Of a DNA stretch of 22,514 nucleotides, positions 13,909-21,247 are shown one piece after another. Source of the stretch: a virus. Both the position numbers and the translations under genes were made by a program. The notes beneath the pieces are model-generated. The model was not told where the DNA came from. It did not search any database and saw only the letters and a list, made by a program, of their open reading frames with translations. Every line of letters begins with the position of its first letter. The stretch's first letter is position 1. Location of the stretch: positions 1 through 22,514 of IMG/VR virus record IMGVR_UViG_3300012147_000093. One strand, given 5' to 3'.

Positions 13909-14520
13909 TTATTGTTTAGGTTTGGTCTTAATTTTACCTTCCCTGATTAATGTATTTATTGTTTTTTTGATTGTCGCTTCGGTTAAATTTTTAGCATAAT
14001 CAACAGTAAGATATTCAACAACTACATCTTTTATAATTCCCCTTAATATAGCTTCACTAACGGTAAACGTGTCATTATCGTTTTTAACGACCCCACCAAC
14101 ATTTGATTGCTGCTTATTTTGAATTAATTGGGGTGCTTGTCTTTGTTCTACCAAGTCCGAAACATCGTCTAAATTAAATGTGTGATTAATGGTTGCCTGT
14201 GGAATTTGGTTTTCCAACATTGCCCTTTTAACCGCTTCTGGTAATTTTGAATTTCTAATTGTTTCCTCACTTATCGGTCCAGATTGTCTTGTTGGGTCAC
14301 CCATTGAATGGTTATTACCCTGACCTTGTGAGTTCATCATATCGGCCTCGGATAAATACTCAACATTTTTTGTTGGGCCATACCCGTCTCTTTCTGGGGC
14401 TTTTTGACTGTTACCTTGGTTACTAACTTGATTGCTTGGCGATGTTTTATTTATTATAGCTTTAGCATTACCTAAAATACCCTTTAACCTACTTAAATCT
14501 ACTGGTGCTGGTGTATCCAT
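13909..14520 (-). CDS. Unknown, probably virion-associated protein (203 aa)
   Basis: Not recognised. A 203-residue protein with a long low-complexity, Gln/Asn/Ser-rich middle (about residues 25-145) including 'DGYGPTKNVEYLSEADMM'. The C-terminal part (about 150-200) looks folded and helical: 'FTVSEAILRGIIKDVVVEYL' and 'LTEATIKKTINTLIREGKI'. It is the last gene of a five-gene minus-strand operon ending at a terminator. The GYGPTK motif recurs in the product of 14948-15286, hinting that both bind the same partner. The position opposite the tail-fibre operon suggests a structural or assembly role (inference). Confidence 0.75.
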   Translation of the reverse strand: MDTPAPVDLSRLKGILGNAKAIINKTSPSNQVSNQGNSQKAPERDGYGPTKNVEYLSEADMMNSQGQGNNHSMGDPTRQSGPISEETIRNSKLPEAVKRAMLENQIPQATINHTFNLDDVSDLVEQRQAPQLIQNKQQSNVGGVVKNDNDTFTVSEAILRGIIKDVVVEYLTVDYAKNLTEATIKKTINTLIREGKIKTKPKQ

Positions 14521-14531
14521 ATTTTTTAATT

Positions 14532-14936
14532 TTATATTTTTTTATTATCAAAAGTCACATGATTTGATAGAGAACCACCTAACATAGATTTATCGGAAGG
14601 GCCAACATATTTTGGAATTCCCTCACCACCGCTAACTTGGTCAACAGGTTTGTAGAATTTAAATTTGGTCAATTCGATTTTGGTTATTCTATCGACTAAG
14701 AATATTTTCCATGTGCTATTTACGGTTTTGGTTCCACCAAAAGCCTGATAAGCCCTAATAGCTTCATTACCAGCTTTTGTTTTGCCGAGACCATAAATAA
14801 AAACATAGCGTTCTTCCAAGTTACCACTTGCATCACGATATGTAATCCTAGCACTAACTTTATCGTTAATGGCTTGGATTATTTTATCCTTAGTTCCCTC
14901 TAATATAAGACTTTCAAATATATTGTAAAGTTTCAT
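14532..14936 (-). CDS. WYL-like domain small protein
   Basis: A 134-residue protein. Residues about 18-95 follow the pattern of WYL-type domains: 'IIQAINDKVSARITYRDASG' (19-38), 'ERYVFIYGLGKTKAGNEAIR' (42-61), AYQAFG, then 'TWKIFLVDRITKIEL' (76-90). WYL domains bind ligands or nucleic acid ends in bacterial regulators. Stand-alone phage versions are known but of unclear function. No helix-turn-helix is attached here. The C-terminal 40 residues are Gly/Ser-rich. It starts 11 bp after the upstream stop within the operon. The assignment is by pattern only, without a search. Confidence 0.6.
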   Translation of the reverse strand: MKLYNIFESLILEGTKDKIIQAINDKVSARITYRDASGNLEERYVFIYGLGKTKAGNEAIRAYQAFGGTKTVNSTWKIFLVDRITKIELTKFKFYKPVDQVSGGEGIPKYVGPSDKSMLGGSLSNHVTFDNKKI

Positions 14937-14947
14937 TTAATTTTTTT

Positions 14948-15286
14948 TTATCCGAAAGATACTTGACCTATATTACCAGACATATCTGGTTGTGTATAAT
15001 ATTTAGTTGGTCCATATCCCCATTTTGATGAGTTATTCGCAAATGCCGCAAGTCTACCAGACCCACCGTATACTGGGTTACCGTTTATGTCGATATCACC
15101 GCCACCATTATATGTATCCATAAAGACACCAGTACCCTTACCGTATACGGGCGTACTTGAATCCGATAATGCTCTAGTGTGCGTTGCTGAATAATTATTG
15201 GCACTCGCCTCATTATTGTAATTATTGATTGCGATTAACGCTTCTCTTCTAACTAACGCTGCTTCTTCTAATTTATTACTAGCCAT
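14948..15286 (-). CDS. Unknown Gly/Asn/Tyr-rich small protein
   Basis: A 112-residue protein that I do not recognise. A short N-terminal helix ('NKLEEAALVRREALIAINNY') is followed by a Gly/Asn/Ser/Tyr-rich region with 'STPVYGKGTGVFMDTYNGGG' and 'GYGPTKYYTQPDMSGNIG'. The composition is that of a flexible virion component rather than an enzyme. It lies in the minus-strand operon 4 bp after the preceding gene and shares GYGPTK with the last gene of that operon. Confidence 0.7.
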   Translation of the reverse strand: MASNKLEEAALVRREALIAINNYNNEASANNYSATHTRALSDSSTPVYGKGTGVFMDTYNGGGDIDINGNPVYGGSGRLAAFANNSSKWGYGPTKYYTQPDMSGNIGQVSFG

Positions 15287-15290
15287 AATT

Positions 15291-15755
15291 TTATATTTTT
15301 TGTTTATTATTATTCATGTACTCTATTAGATATTTCATTTCATCTATTTCAGATTGAATGGATTCATAATATTGTACCCTGTTATTTTCAATTTGGTCTA
15401 CCGTTTTACCACCAGCTACGTGTTTATTGTCACCAGTAGTCTTAAAATTGGGTAATCCACCAATTTTATCTGGATTGGTATTGTCCACATCTTTTTCATG
15501 TGTCTTTTTATAAGTATTCTCCCTACCAGTTTTCATCTGGGTTCTTTTCACCCCATCAATGGTTTTTCTTGTTTGTTCGTATTTTTTAGTTACCCAATCC
15601 AATGCATCTTGCTCTTCGGGGGTTAATTCACCCTTACCCTCTAATCTAGACTTAACGGTTGTTAAATTGTTACCAGTTATTTTATCACCTAGATATTTTC
15701 TAGCTGAATCGCTGTTCACAACGTAACTTTTATTTATTAAATCCGTATTTGGCAT
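15291..15755 (-). CDS. Unknown charged protein (154 aa)
   Basis: Not recognised. Lys, Glu, Asp, Asn and Thr rich and without hydrophobic segments. The N-terminal half has 'LTPEEQDALDWVTKKYEQTR' and the C-terminus a likely helix 'YYESIQSEIDEMKYLIEYM', which could form a coiled coil. The ATG overlaps the TAA of the upstream gene (TAATG), indicating coupled translation. The centre 'TNPDKIGGLPNFKTTGDNKH' is probably disordered. A structural or scaffold role is only a contextual guess. Confidence 0.7.
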   Translation of the reverse strand: MPNTDLINKSYVVNSDSARKYLGDKITGNNLTTVKSRLEGKGELTPEEQDALDWVTKKYEQTRKTIDGVKRTQMKTGRENTYKKTHEKDVDNTNPDKIGGLPNFKTTGDNKHVAGGKTVDQIENNRVQYYESIQSEIDEMKYLIEYMNNNKQKI

Positions 15756-16357
15756 TACTTAATTTTATTTTTAATCATATTCTTATAATCGTTGGGAATT
15801 TCAGAAATATTTAAATTACTGACAACGTGATTTAATATTATACCAATTTGTTCACCACTAAGACCGTTATTATTTACCGAATTTATAAATTCCTTAGTTT
15901 TACTTGAAACCACGGAATTTTCTAAATCGTCCATATCTGGTACATTATTTCTATTTACGTCAGAATAATTTCTTTTATTAACCAATCCAGATGGGTCATT
16001 TCTTTTAGCTATTAATTCTTTAACTAATTTTTTAACTTTATCCTTGTATGTTTCGCTCAATTCCTCATCTTCCTCTAATCTATAATTAGTTCCACTACCA
16101 TATGGCATACCCATATTTGTTTGTCCAAACCAATTGTGTTTATTTTTTGTTTTTGCGGCAAAATCATCCGTAGTTTGTGGAATACCTTGTTTAAAATCAG
16201 ATTGGTCATCGAATGCTTTTTGAGTATCCGTGGTAACTTGTGTGTGCGCTATATTCGGTTTATCCCCACCGAACTCACCATTAGGGTCGAATAACTCGCC
16301 CATAGGTTCGTCTTTTAATGCGTATTTTTCCTTAAAGTCTTTTTTAGAAAATTTCAT
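15755..16357 (-). CDS. Unknown, probably virion-associated protein (200 aa)
   Basis: Not recognised. First gene of the minus-strand operon. It starts MKFSKKDFKEKYALKDEPMG, has a polar Asp/Gln/Thr-rich middle with 'MPYGSGTNYRLEEDEELSE', and a helical C-terminus ('EQIGIILNHVVSNLNISEI'). A stretch reading 'DVNRNNVPDMDDLENS' resembles a Ca-binding EF-hand/dockerin-like loop (Asp, Asn, Asn, Asp spacing), which may be chance. It is transcribed away from the tail-fibre operon from a 63-bp shared intergenic region. Confidence 0.7.
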   Translation of the reverse strand: MKFSKKDFKEKYALKDEPMGELFDPNGEFGGDKPNIAHTQVTTDTQKAFDDQSDFKQGIPQTTDDFAAKTKNKHNWFGQTNMGMPYGSGTNYRLEEDEELSETYKDKVKKLVKELIAKRNDPSGLVNKRNYSDVNRNNVPDMDDLENSVVSSKTKEFINSVNNNGLSGEQIGIILNHVVSNLNISEIPNDYKNMIKNKIK

Positions 16358-16372
16358 AAATATACTTTTTAT

Positions 16373-16404
16373 TATAAATATAATGAAATCTGTGAATATT
16401 TATA
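16373..16404. promoter_or_regulatory. Divergent TATAAATA late-promoter-like boxes
   Basis: TATAAATA is present on the plus strand at 16373-16380, 40 bp before the ATG at 16421, and on the minus strand at 16397-16404, 39 bp before the ATG at 16357. This octamer is the T4 late promoter core. In DNA this AT-rich, copies occur by chance (one is at 4005-4012, touching an ATG), so only the symmetric placement argues for function. Confidence 0.35.
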
Positions 16405-16420
16405 ATAAAATACATAAACT

Positions 16421-18757
16421 ATGGCTTTTAGAACAAAAATAGACTATTCCAATAATAGACAAATAAAACAAAGAGAACAAACTTTTACAACTCTTTCAGG
16501 TTCATCCACCTTTGGTGTACCTTTTAGTTCGCTAACTACTGGTCCAGATTTAAATACCGTTACCATTATTGATGATTTATCTGGTTTAACTGGTACAACT
16601 TTCTCTGGTAACGAAACAACGACTATTTTTAATTTTGCTGATTCTAGAATGAATTTAGCGGTTAATTCACTTAGTGCCGTAACCCCATCTAATTTTAATA
16701 TACAACAAAATACTGGTGATGTACTTACCGTTGAAAATACAACATTATTAGATGGTAATTTAATAAATTTATCATATAGTGGTGTTAGTTTTACATTGGA
16801 TGTTGAAACATTCGTTGATTTAGGTGGTGTATATACTGGTACTGTCGAGCATTCTGAATTTTATATTATTAGTGCCGATACGCTGGGCTATAAAGAAAGA
16901 ACAATCTGGGTGGATAACCCAGAAATTACAAGAACCGATAGACTTATAGTAAGTAGAGGTGCGCAAGCTGGTTATATATTAACATCGAATGATGAAGGTA
17001 TGGGTAGTTGGGTTGAACCGACTAGTGGTACAGGACTTACAGAAGTGATAAGTACATGTCAAAGCAATCTTACCAATAATACAGATGTTTATGCTATTAT
17101 AGACACATCATCTGGACCATATAATAATGACGGTGATAATAGGATTTTATTACAGAACTCATTAAGTGAGTGGTTTAATAATTTTAAGATAAGTAATCCA
17201 GATTATACTGGTAAATTATATATAGGTTATAGTAATTCAACCGAAGAATTTAGTGAAGGTTACGTAAATTGGTTGACCTTAATAAGGAGTCAAGATACAT
17301 CAAATAGAACTACTTTTATAAATAGTTTCGTTCAATCTGGTAGTGGTACTACTTCTACTAGCCAAATATTATCTTGGGTTACCGATAATACACCTCCAAA
17401 TTGGGATAATTCAAATTGGATATCACCACAGGAGGTATTTTTAATTTCATTCGTTAATGAATCAAACTCGGATTACCATGGAGGAAGTACACCTTATTTA
17501 TCAGGTGAGCCATATAGTCTTTATAATACACATTTTTCAAACTTTAAAGCTGATTACGCTCAAATGAATTTTTTCAGTGGAATAATATACCCACTTTTTG
17601 ATACGACAACCTCATCACCTACTCAGTTAAGTTTTTTAATACATGCATATGCCGTATTAAAGGCACCTAGTGATATAGATTTAGCTGAGTTTGAAATATT
17701 GACAGGCCCTAATTATGATAGTAGTTTTGACACTTTAGGTACAACTAACCCCTATTCTGACTATTTAGGTGAAAATATAGGTTTAACTCAATATAATTGG
17801 GGTGGGGTATTAAATAAAAGAACTGATTCTCTTGGCATATTAACATTTACACCCGATGAATTTGAGAATGATATAAACAACATACTTGAATCATCTGGTT
17901 CTGAATTAAATACCGCAGATTTAATAGATAGTTATACCAATGATGTATTAACACTTAGAGGCTTGAAGTCATCAACGATAGATTTCAATGTAGATGCTTT
18001 TGGTTGTTTGGGTATGGAGGTTAATGGTTTTAGTTCTTCTGGTACCACATTTAATAATATGGTATATCTTCCAGATTTAACAATTACCAACCTTACTAGT
18101 GTATCTGATTTACAAACCAATATAAATGGTAAATTAATAAATGGTATATCTGACATTAATTTTAAAACTAATATTAATAACTTAGAATCAGCACTTGATA
18201 AGATAAAAAAATTAAGGGGTGTATCTTTTAATTGGACACCAGAATCTGAAATGGGTGAAGGTATTAATTTTGGCCTTATTGCTCAGGAGGTTGAAGAGGT
18301 TATTCCTGAAATGGTTAAACCTATATGTAAAGGTAGTGAACATTTAACATTAGATTATAAGTCAATAGTACCGTGGTTAATAGAAGCAATTAAAGAATTA
18401 TCACAAACAAATAGTTCGGTATTTAAAAACACTGAAATAAATACACAAACAATTGCATCGGAAGATAATGATATAGTTTTAAATTTTAACGGTAATCATG
18501 ATAGTGCACTTAACGGTGGTCTTGTCGTTAATAGTGGAGTCAATGATAAAGTTAATTCACAATTTATAATTAATTCGGAAGGTGATTGGATTACTAATAC
18601 TTATATAAAACCACATGGTATTGTTATACCAGATTTTACACCAAAATCAAGTTATGATATTACAGGTAAAATTGGTGAAATTACTAGGGATGATGATTAT
18701 TTTTATATTAAGGGTAATGATGGTCAATGGAAAAGAAGTAAACTAGAAACATTTTAA
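16421..18757 (+). CDS. Tail fibre/spike with S74 intramolecular chaperone domain
   Basis: A 778-residue protein. Most of it is beta-rich with repeated Thr/Ser/Gly/Asn segments, as in tail fibres. At about 577-666 lies a peptidase S74 (intramolecular chaperone) domain: 'SDINFKTNINNLESALDKIK', 'LRGVSFNWTPE', 'INFGLIAQEVEEVIPEMVKP' and 'LTLDYKSIVPWLIEAIKEL'. The catalytic Ser577 and Lys582 are spaced as in self-cleaving family members (S-D-x-x-x-K). Unusually, about 110 more residues follow, ending 'DDDYFYIKGNDGQWKRSKLE'. If cleavage occurs at Ser577, the released part is about 200 residues. This is the first gene of the plus-strand tail operon, with the next ATG 2 bp after its stop. Confidence 0.88.
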   Translation: MAFRTKIDYSNNRQIKQREQTFTTLSGSSTFGVPFSSLTTGPDLNTVTIIDDLSGLTGTTFSGNETTTIFNFADSRMNLAVNSLSAVTPSNFNIQQNTGDVLTVENTTLLDGNLINLSYSGVSFTLDVETFVDLGGVYTGTVEHSEFYIISADTLGYKERTIWVDNPEITRTDRLIVSRGAQAGYILTSNDEGMGSWVEPTSGTGLTEVISTCQSNLTNNTDVYAIIDTSSGPYNNDGDNRILLQNSLSEWFNNFKISNPDYTGKLYIGYSNSTEEFSEGYVNWLTLIRSQDTSNRTTFINSFVQSGSGTTSTSQILSWVTDNTPPNWDNSNWISPQEVFLISFVNESNSDYHGGSTPYLSGEPYSLYNTHFSNFKADYAQMNFFSGIIYPLFDTTTSSPTQLSFLIHAYAVLKAPSDIDLAEFEILTGPNYDSSFDTLGTTNPYSDYLGENIGLTQYNWGGVLNKRTDSLGILTFTPDEFENDINNILESSGSELNTADLIDSYTNDVLTLRGLKSSTIDFNVDAFGCLGMEVNGFSSSGTTFNNMVYLPDLTITNLTSVSDLQTNINGKLINGISDINFKTNINNLESALDKIKKLRGVSFNWTPESEMGEGINFGLIAQEVEEVIPEMVKPICKGSEHLTLDYKSIVPWLIEAIKELSQTNSSVFKNTEINTQTIASEDNDIVLNFNGNHDSALNGGLVVNSGVNDKVNSQFIINSEGDWITNTYIKPHGIVIPDFTPKSSYDITGKIGEITRDDDYFYIKGNDGQWKRSKLETF

Positions 18758-18759
18758 TA

Positions 18760-20505
18760 ATGGGTAATATAAAAAATTATAATTTTAATAAAATAGATGC
18801 GTTTTTAAGTAATAGTGAATATTATGATTTTTACTTAGCTCAAGATGGAATATGTGATTATATACCAGCAAGAGGTATATTAGGTAATGCGTGTTTAACT
18901 TTACATTTTGATTTTAAAAATTCAGATATATACACGTCTGGTGGAACCTATGGTAATACCGTAAAAAGTTTAGTTACTTGGGAGAATGCAGTAAATGATG
19001 GTTTTACATTTGAAACATTTGGTTTAACTGGAATAGATAATGGTTTAATTACATTTAACAAATTAAGTGCTGATACATCCAATAATGAATTAACTTCAAC
19101 CTTAACTGGTAGTACAGTAATTATTCCAAGTGGTGATACAAGATTTACATTTAACACCGTGACTGGTATGACTGGAAATTATGTATACCCAAAATACATT
19201 AATAACGACACCACGTCAGTTGGTGACCATTCCACATTTTGTGGTGGGTTTTATCAAGGTTATTTTAAATTGGACGGTTATAATTACGAGGTATTACCAA
19301 CTAGGTCAAATAAAGGTTGGGTGGCTGAATTCTGGTTGAATAAAAGCGAATTAATGTGTAGTGGTTTTACTGGTACAACATTAAACGACACCCACCCAGA
19401 TAATAAAGGATTTTTCTTTTATATGGGAACCAGGGCTGAAAACAAGTTTTGGAATTTTTTTGAAGGAAATAACACAGGCTGCACAACAGAATGTATTTCC
19501 GATAGTGGGTGTGCCGATTCGGTCACTAAATTCTGTACGGTAACTAAGGAAACCGAAATATCAATAAGTGGTGATAGTGGATATCCAGTAACATTACACC
19601 CACCAACTTACAGGGTTGAAACGGTTGATAACCCATTTTTAATTTATGGTAGAGCCACTAAAAATGATGGTAAATGTGGTAAATGTGGACATGATAATAA
19701 CCCATTTGGTAAAGAAACTGTTTGCACTTATAGTGGTGGTGGTATTACATTTACAAGTGATACACAAACATCTGATTATGAAACAAACCCATTCTTAATT
19801 TATGGTAGGGCCACCAAAAATAGAAATAGCGGTGGAAAGTGTGGTGGTTGTGGTTTTGAAGATGATTTTGGTAAGGATACCATTTGCACATATACTGGTG
19901 GAACGGATAAGGATTATACGCTAGACGTTGATTTGGATGTAATCGATAATGCTATCGGATTTAGAATTAGAGATGATGGGTCAATAGGTTATAGATTGTT
20001 AACTATAACTGGCTTTTGTTCCGATGACAAATATATCACTGGTGTAACAATGGAAGAGGGATATTCGATTAGTGGGGTAGTTACGGAGGACACTTGGGAA
20101 CACATAGTTATAAGGTTTATAACCTCAGAGGAATATAATGAGTGTGAATTAAAAATTAAGGGTCCTCGTTTAGGTAGATTAATGTTTTACATTGGTGGTA
20201 ATTTAAAATATGTCGTAGATGATTTTGATGAAATAATATTTAGAAGACTTAACGAGTATAAGGATAAACAATTAGGTGTACCATTTAATTATAGTTTAGG
20301 TGGTGGTTCACAAGGTTTATTGGAGACGATGACGTTCGATGGTCAAGACTCAGAAGACTTAGGTTTAAATATAGAAAAATATTTCGCTGGAACATTTATT
20401 GGCTCAATTTCACAATTTAAATTTTATAATTGTGATTTAAACTGGTGTGATATTAAAAATAACTATAAATCCGAGTTTTATAGATATTTATTATTAAATA
20501 AATAA
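18760..20505 (+). CDS. Tail protein, lectin-like with Cys-rich tandem repeat
   Basis: A 581-residue protein. Segments 'GWVAEFWLNKSE' (about 186-197) and 'EDTWEHIVIRF' (about 442-452) look like strands of a LamG/concanavalin-like domain. Between them is an insert with a tandem duplication: 'NPFLIYGRATKN' at about 290 and again at about 343. Each is followed by a CGKCG or CGGCG pair and then by 'FGKETVCTYSGG' or 'FGKDTICTYTGG'. Before it lies another Cys group ('GCTTECISDSGCADSVTKFC'). The many Cys could bind metal or form disulphides in the virion. It probably sits on or near the fibre and may bind glycans (inference). It follows the S74 fibre gene by 2 bp. Confidence 0.82.
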   Translation: MGNIKNYNFNKIDAFLSNSEYYDFYLAQDGICDYIPARGILGNACLTLHFDFKNSDIYTSGGTYGNTVKSLVTWENAVNDGFTFETFGLTGIDNGLITFNKLSADTSNNELTSTLTGSTVIIPSGDTRFTFNTVTGMTGNYVYPKYINNDTTSVGDHSTFCGGFYQGYFKLDGYNYEVLPTRSNKGWVAEFWLNKSELMCSGFTGTTLNDTHPDNKGFFFYMGTRAENKFWNFFEGNNTGCTTECISDSGCADSVTKFCTVTKETEISISGDSGYPVTLHPPTYRVETVDNPFLIYGRATKNDGKCGKCGHDNNPFGKETVCTYSGGGITFTSDTQTSDYETNPFLIYGRATKNRNSGGKCGGCGFEDDFGKDTICTYTGGTDKDYTLDVDLDVIDNAIGFRIRDDGSIGYRLLTITGFCSDDKYITGVTMEEGYSISGVVTEDTWEHIVIRFITSEEYNECELKIKGPRLGRLMFYIGGNLKYVVDDFDEIIFRRLNEYKDKQLGVPFNYSLGGGSQGLLETMTFDGQDSEDLGLNIEKYFAGTFIGSISQFKFYNCDLNWCDIKNNYKSEFYRYLLLNK

Positions 20506-20550
20506 ATATTTTTAAAATAAATTAACTATTTATTTAAAAACATTTATTAA

Positions 20551-20580
20551 TAATAAAATATAATTTAATAAAATATAATT
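20551..20580 (+). repeat. Two tandem 15-bp copies just before a tail gene
   Basis: taataaaatataatt occurs twice back to back (20551-20565, 20566-20580), ending 1 bp before ATG 20582. Each copy has a TATAAT hexamer. It could be a doubled -10 element or a spacer; the gap between genes (20506-20581) holds nothing else clear. Confidence 0.75.
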
Positions 20581-20581
20581 A

Positions 20582-21214
20582 ATGGCTAACGATAAATTAA
20601 TTTTAAGGACTTTAAATAGCCCTTGGCTTACACCAACACCTGATTTCACAAAGGGTACGGTATTAACACATGTGGAATTAGATAATAACTTCATATATTT
20701 AAGGGGTGAAGTTATTTATAGTGGAAGCGTTACTAGTGGTATGACTATATTACATAAAATAAATGGTGATGTAATATCATACGATAATGGGCAGAATAAT
20801 TTAGTTATTAATAGAGAGTATCAAATACAAAGTGGTGATACAGTTGCTTATATTGTTAATAATACTCAACCTAGTATCACTTTAGATGATAAAACAAATT
20901 GTATAATTACAATTTTTGAAGGTGAGTTGGAGAGCACTTATATTTTTACCAGGGGTAAAGGTAATTGGGGATTTTTAGGTGGTGGAGATGAAGTTTTAGA
21001 TTCTGATTTCATATTATTAAAAAGAGGGGTTTATCACGATAATTTTTCTACAACAATTTATATAGATTCAAATCAATTAGATAATTGTATTACTTGCACT
21101 GGTACCAGTGTTGAAGAAAAAATTGTAGAATATATTAATACGAAATTACCACCATATACTAAATCACAGAATGATTCTGACATATGGATAGAATTTACCG
21201 ATATAAACGCTTAA
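20582..21214 (+). CDS. Small tail fibre/adaptor-like protein (210 aa)
   Basis: A 210-residue protein. The N-terminus 'LNSPWLTPTPDFTKGTVLTH' (about residues 11-30) followed by VELDNNFIYL is a pattern seen at the start of phage tail-fibre proteins and is probably a virion attachment module. The rest is beta-rich ('INGDVISYDNGQNN', 'CIITIFEGELES') and ends with a short helix 'SVEEKIVEYINTKLPP'. It lies between the lectin-like protein and the long fibre gene, 33 bp before the latter. Probably a fibre tip or connector; no enzymatic motif is visible. Confidence 0.72.
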   Translation: MANDKLILRTLNSPWLTPTPDFTKGTVLTHVELDNNFIYLRGEVIYSGSVTSGMTILHKINGDVISYDNGQNNLVINREYQIQSGDTVAYIVNNTQPSITLDDKTNCIITIFEGELESTYIFTRGKGNWGFLGGGDEVLDSDFILLKRGVYHDNFSTTIYIDSNQLDNCITCTGTSVEEKIVEYINTKLPPYTKSQNDSDIWIEFTDINA

Positions 21215-21247
21215 AGGTATTAAGTTTATAAATATTTTAAAAATATA

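Noticed and set aside
21227-21234. TATAAATA late promoter before the last fibre gene
   Set aside because: Only 13 bp from the ATG and in AT-rich DNA, with no supporting element. Not listed as a feature.
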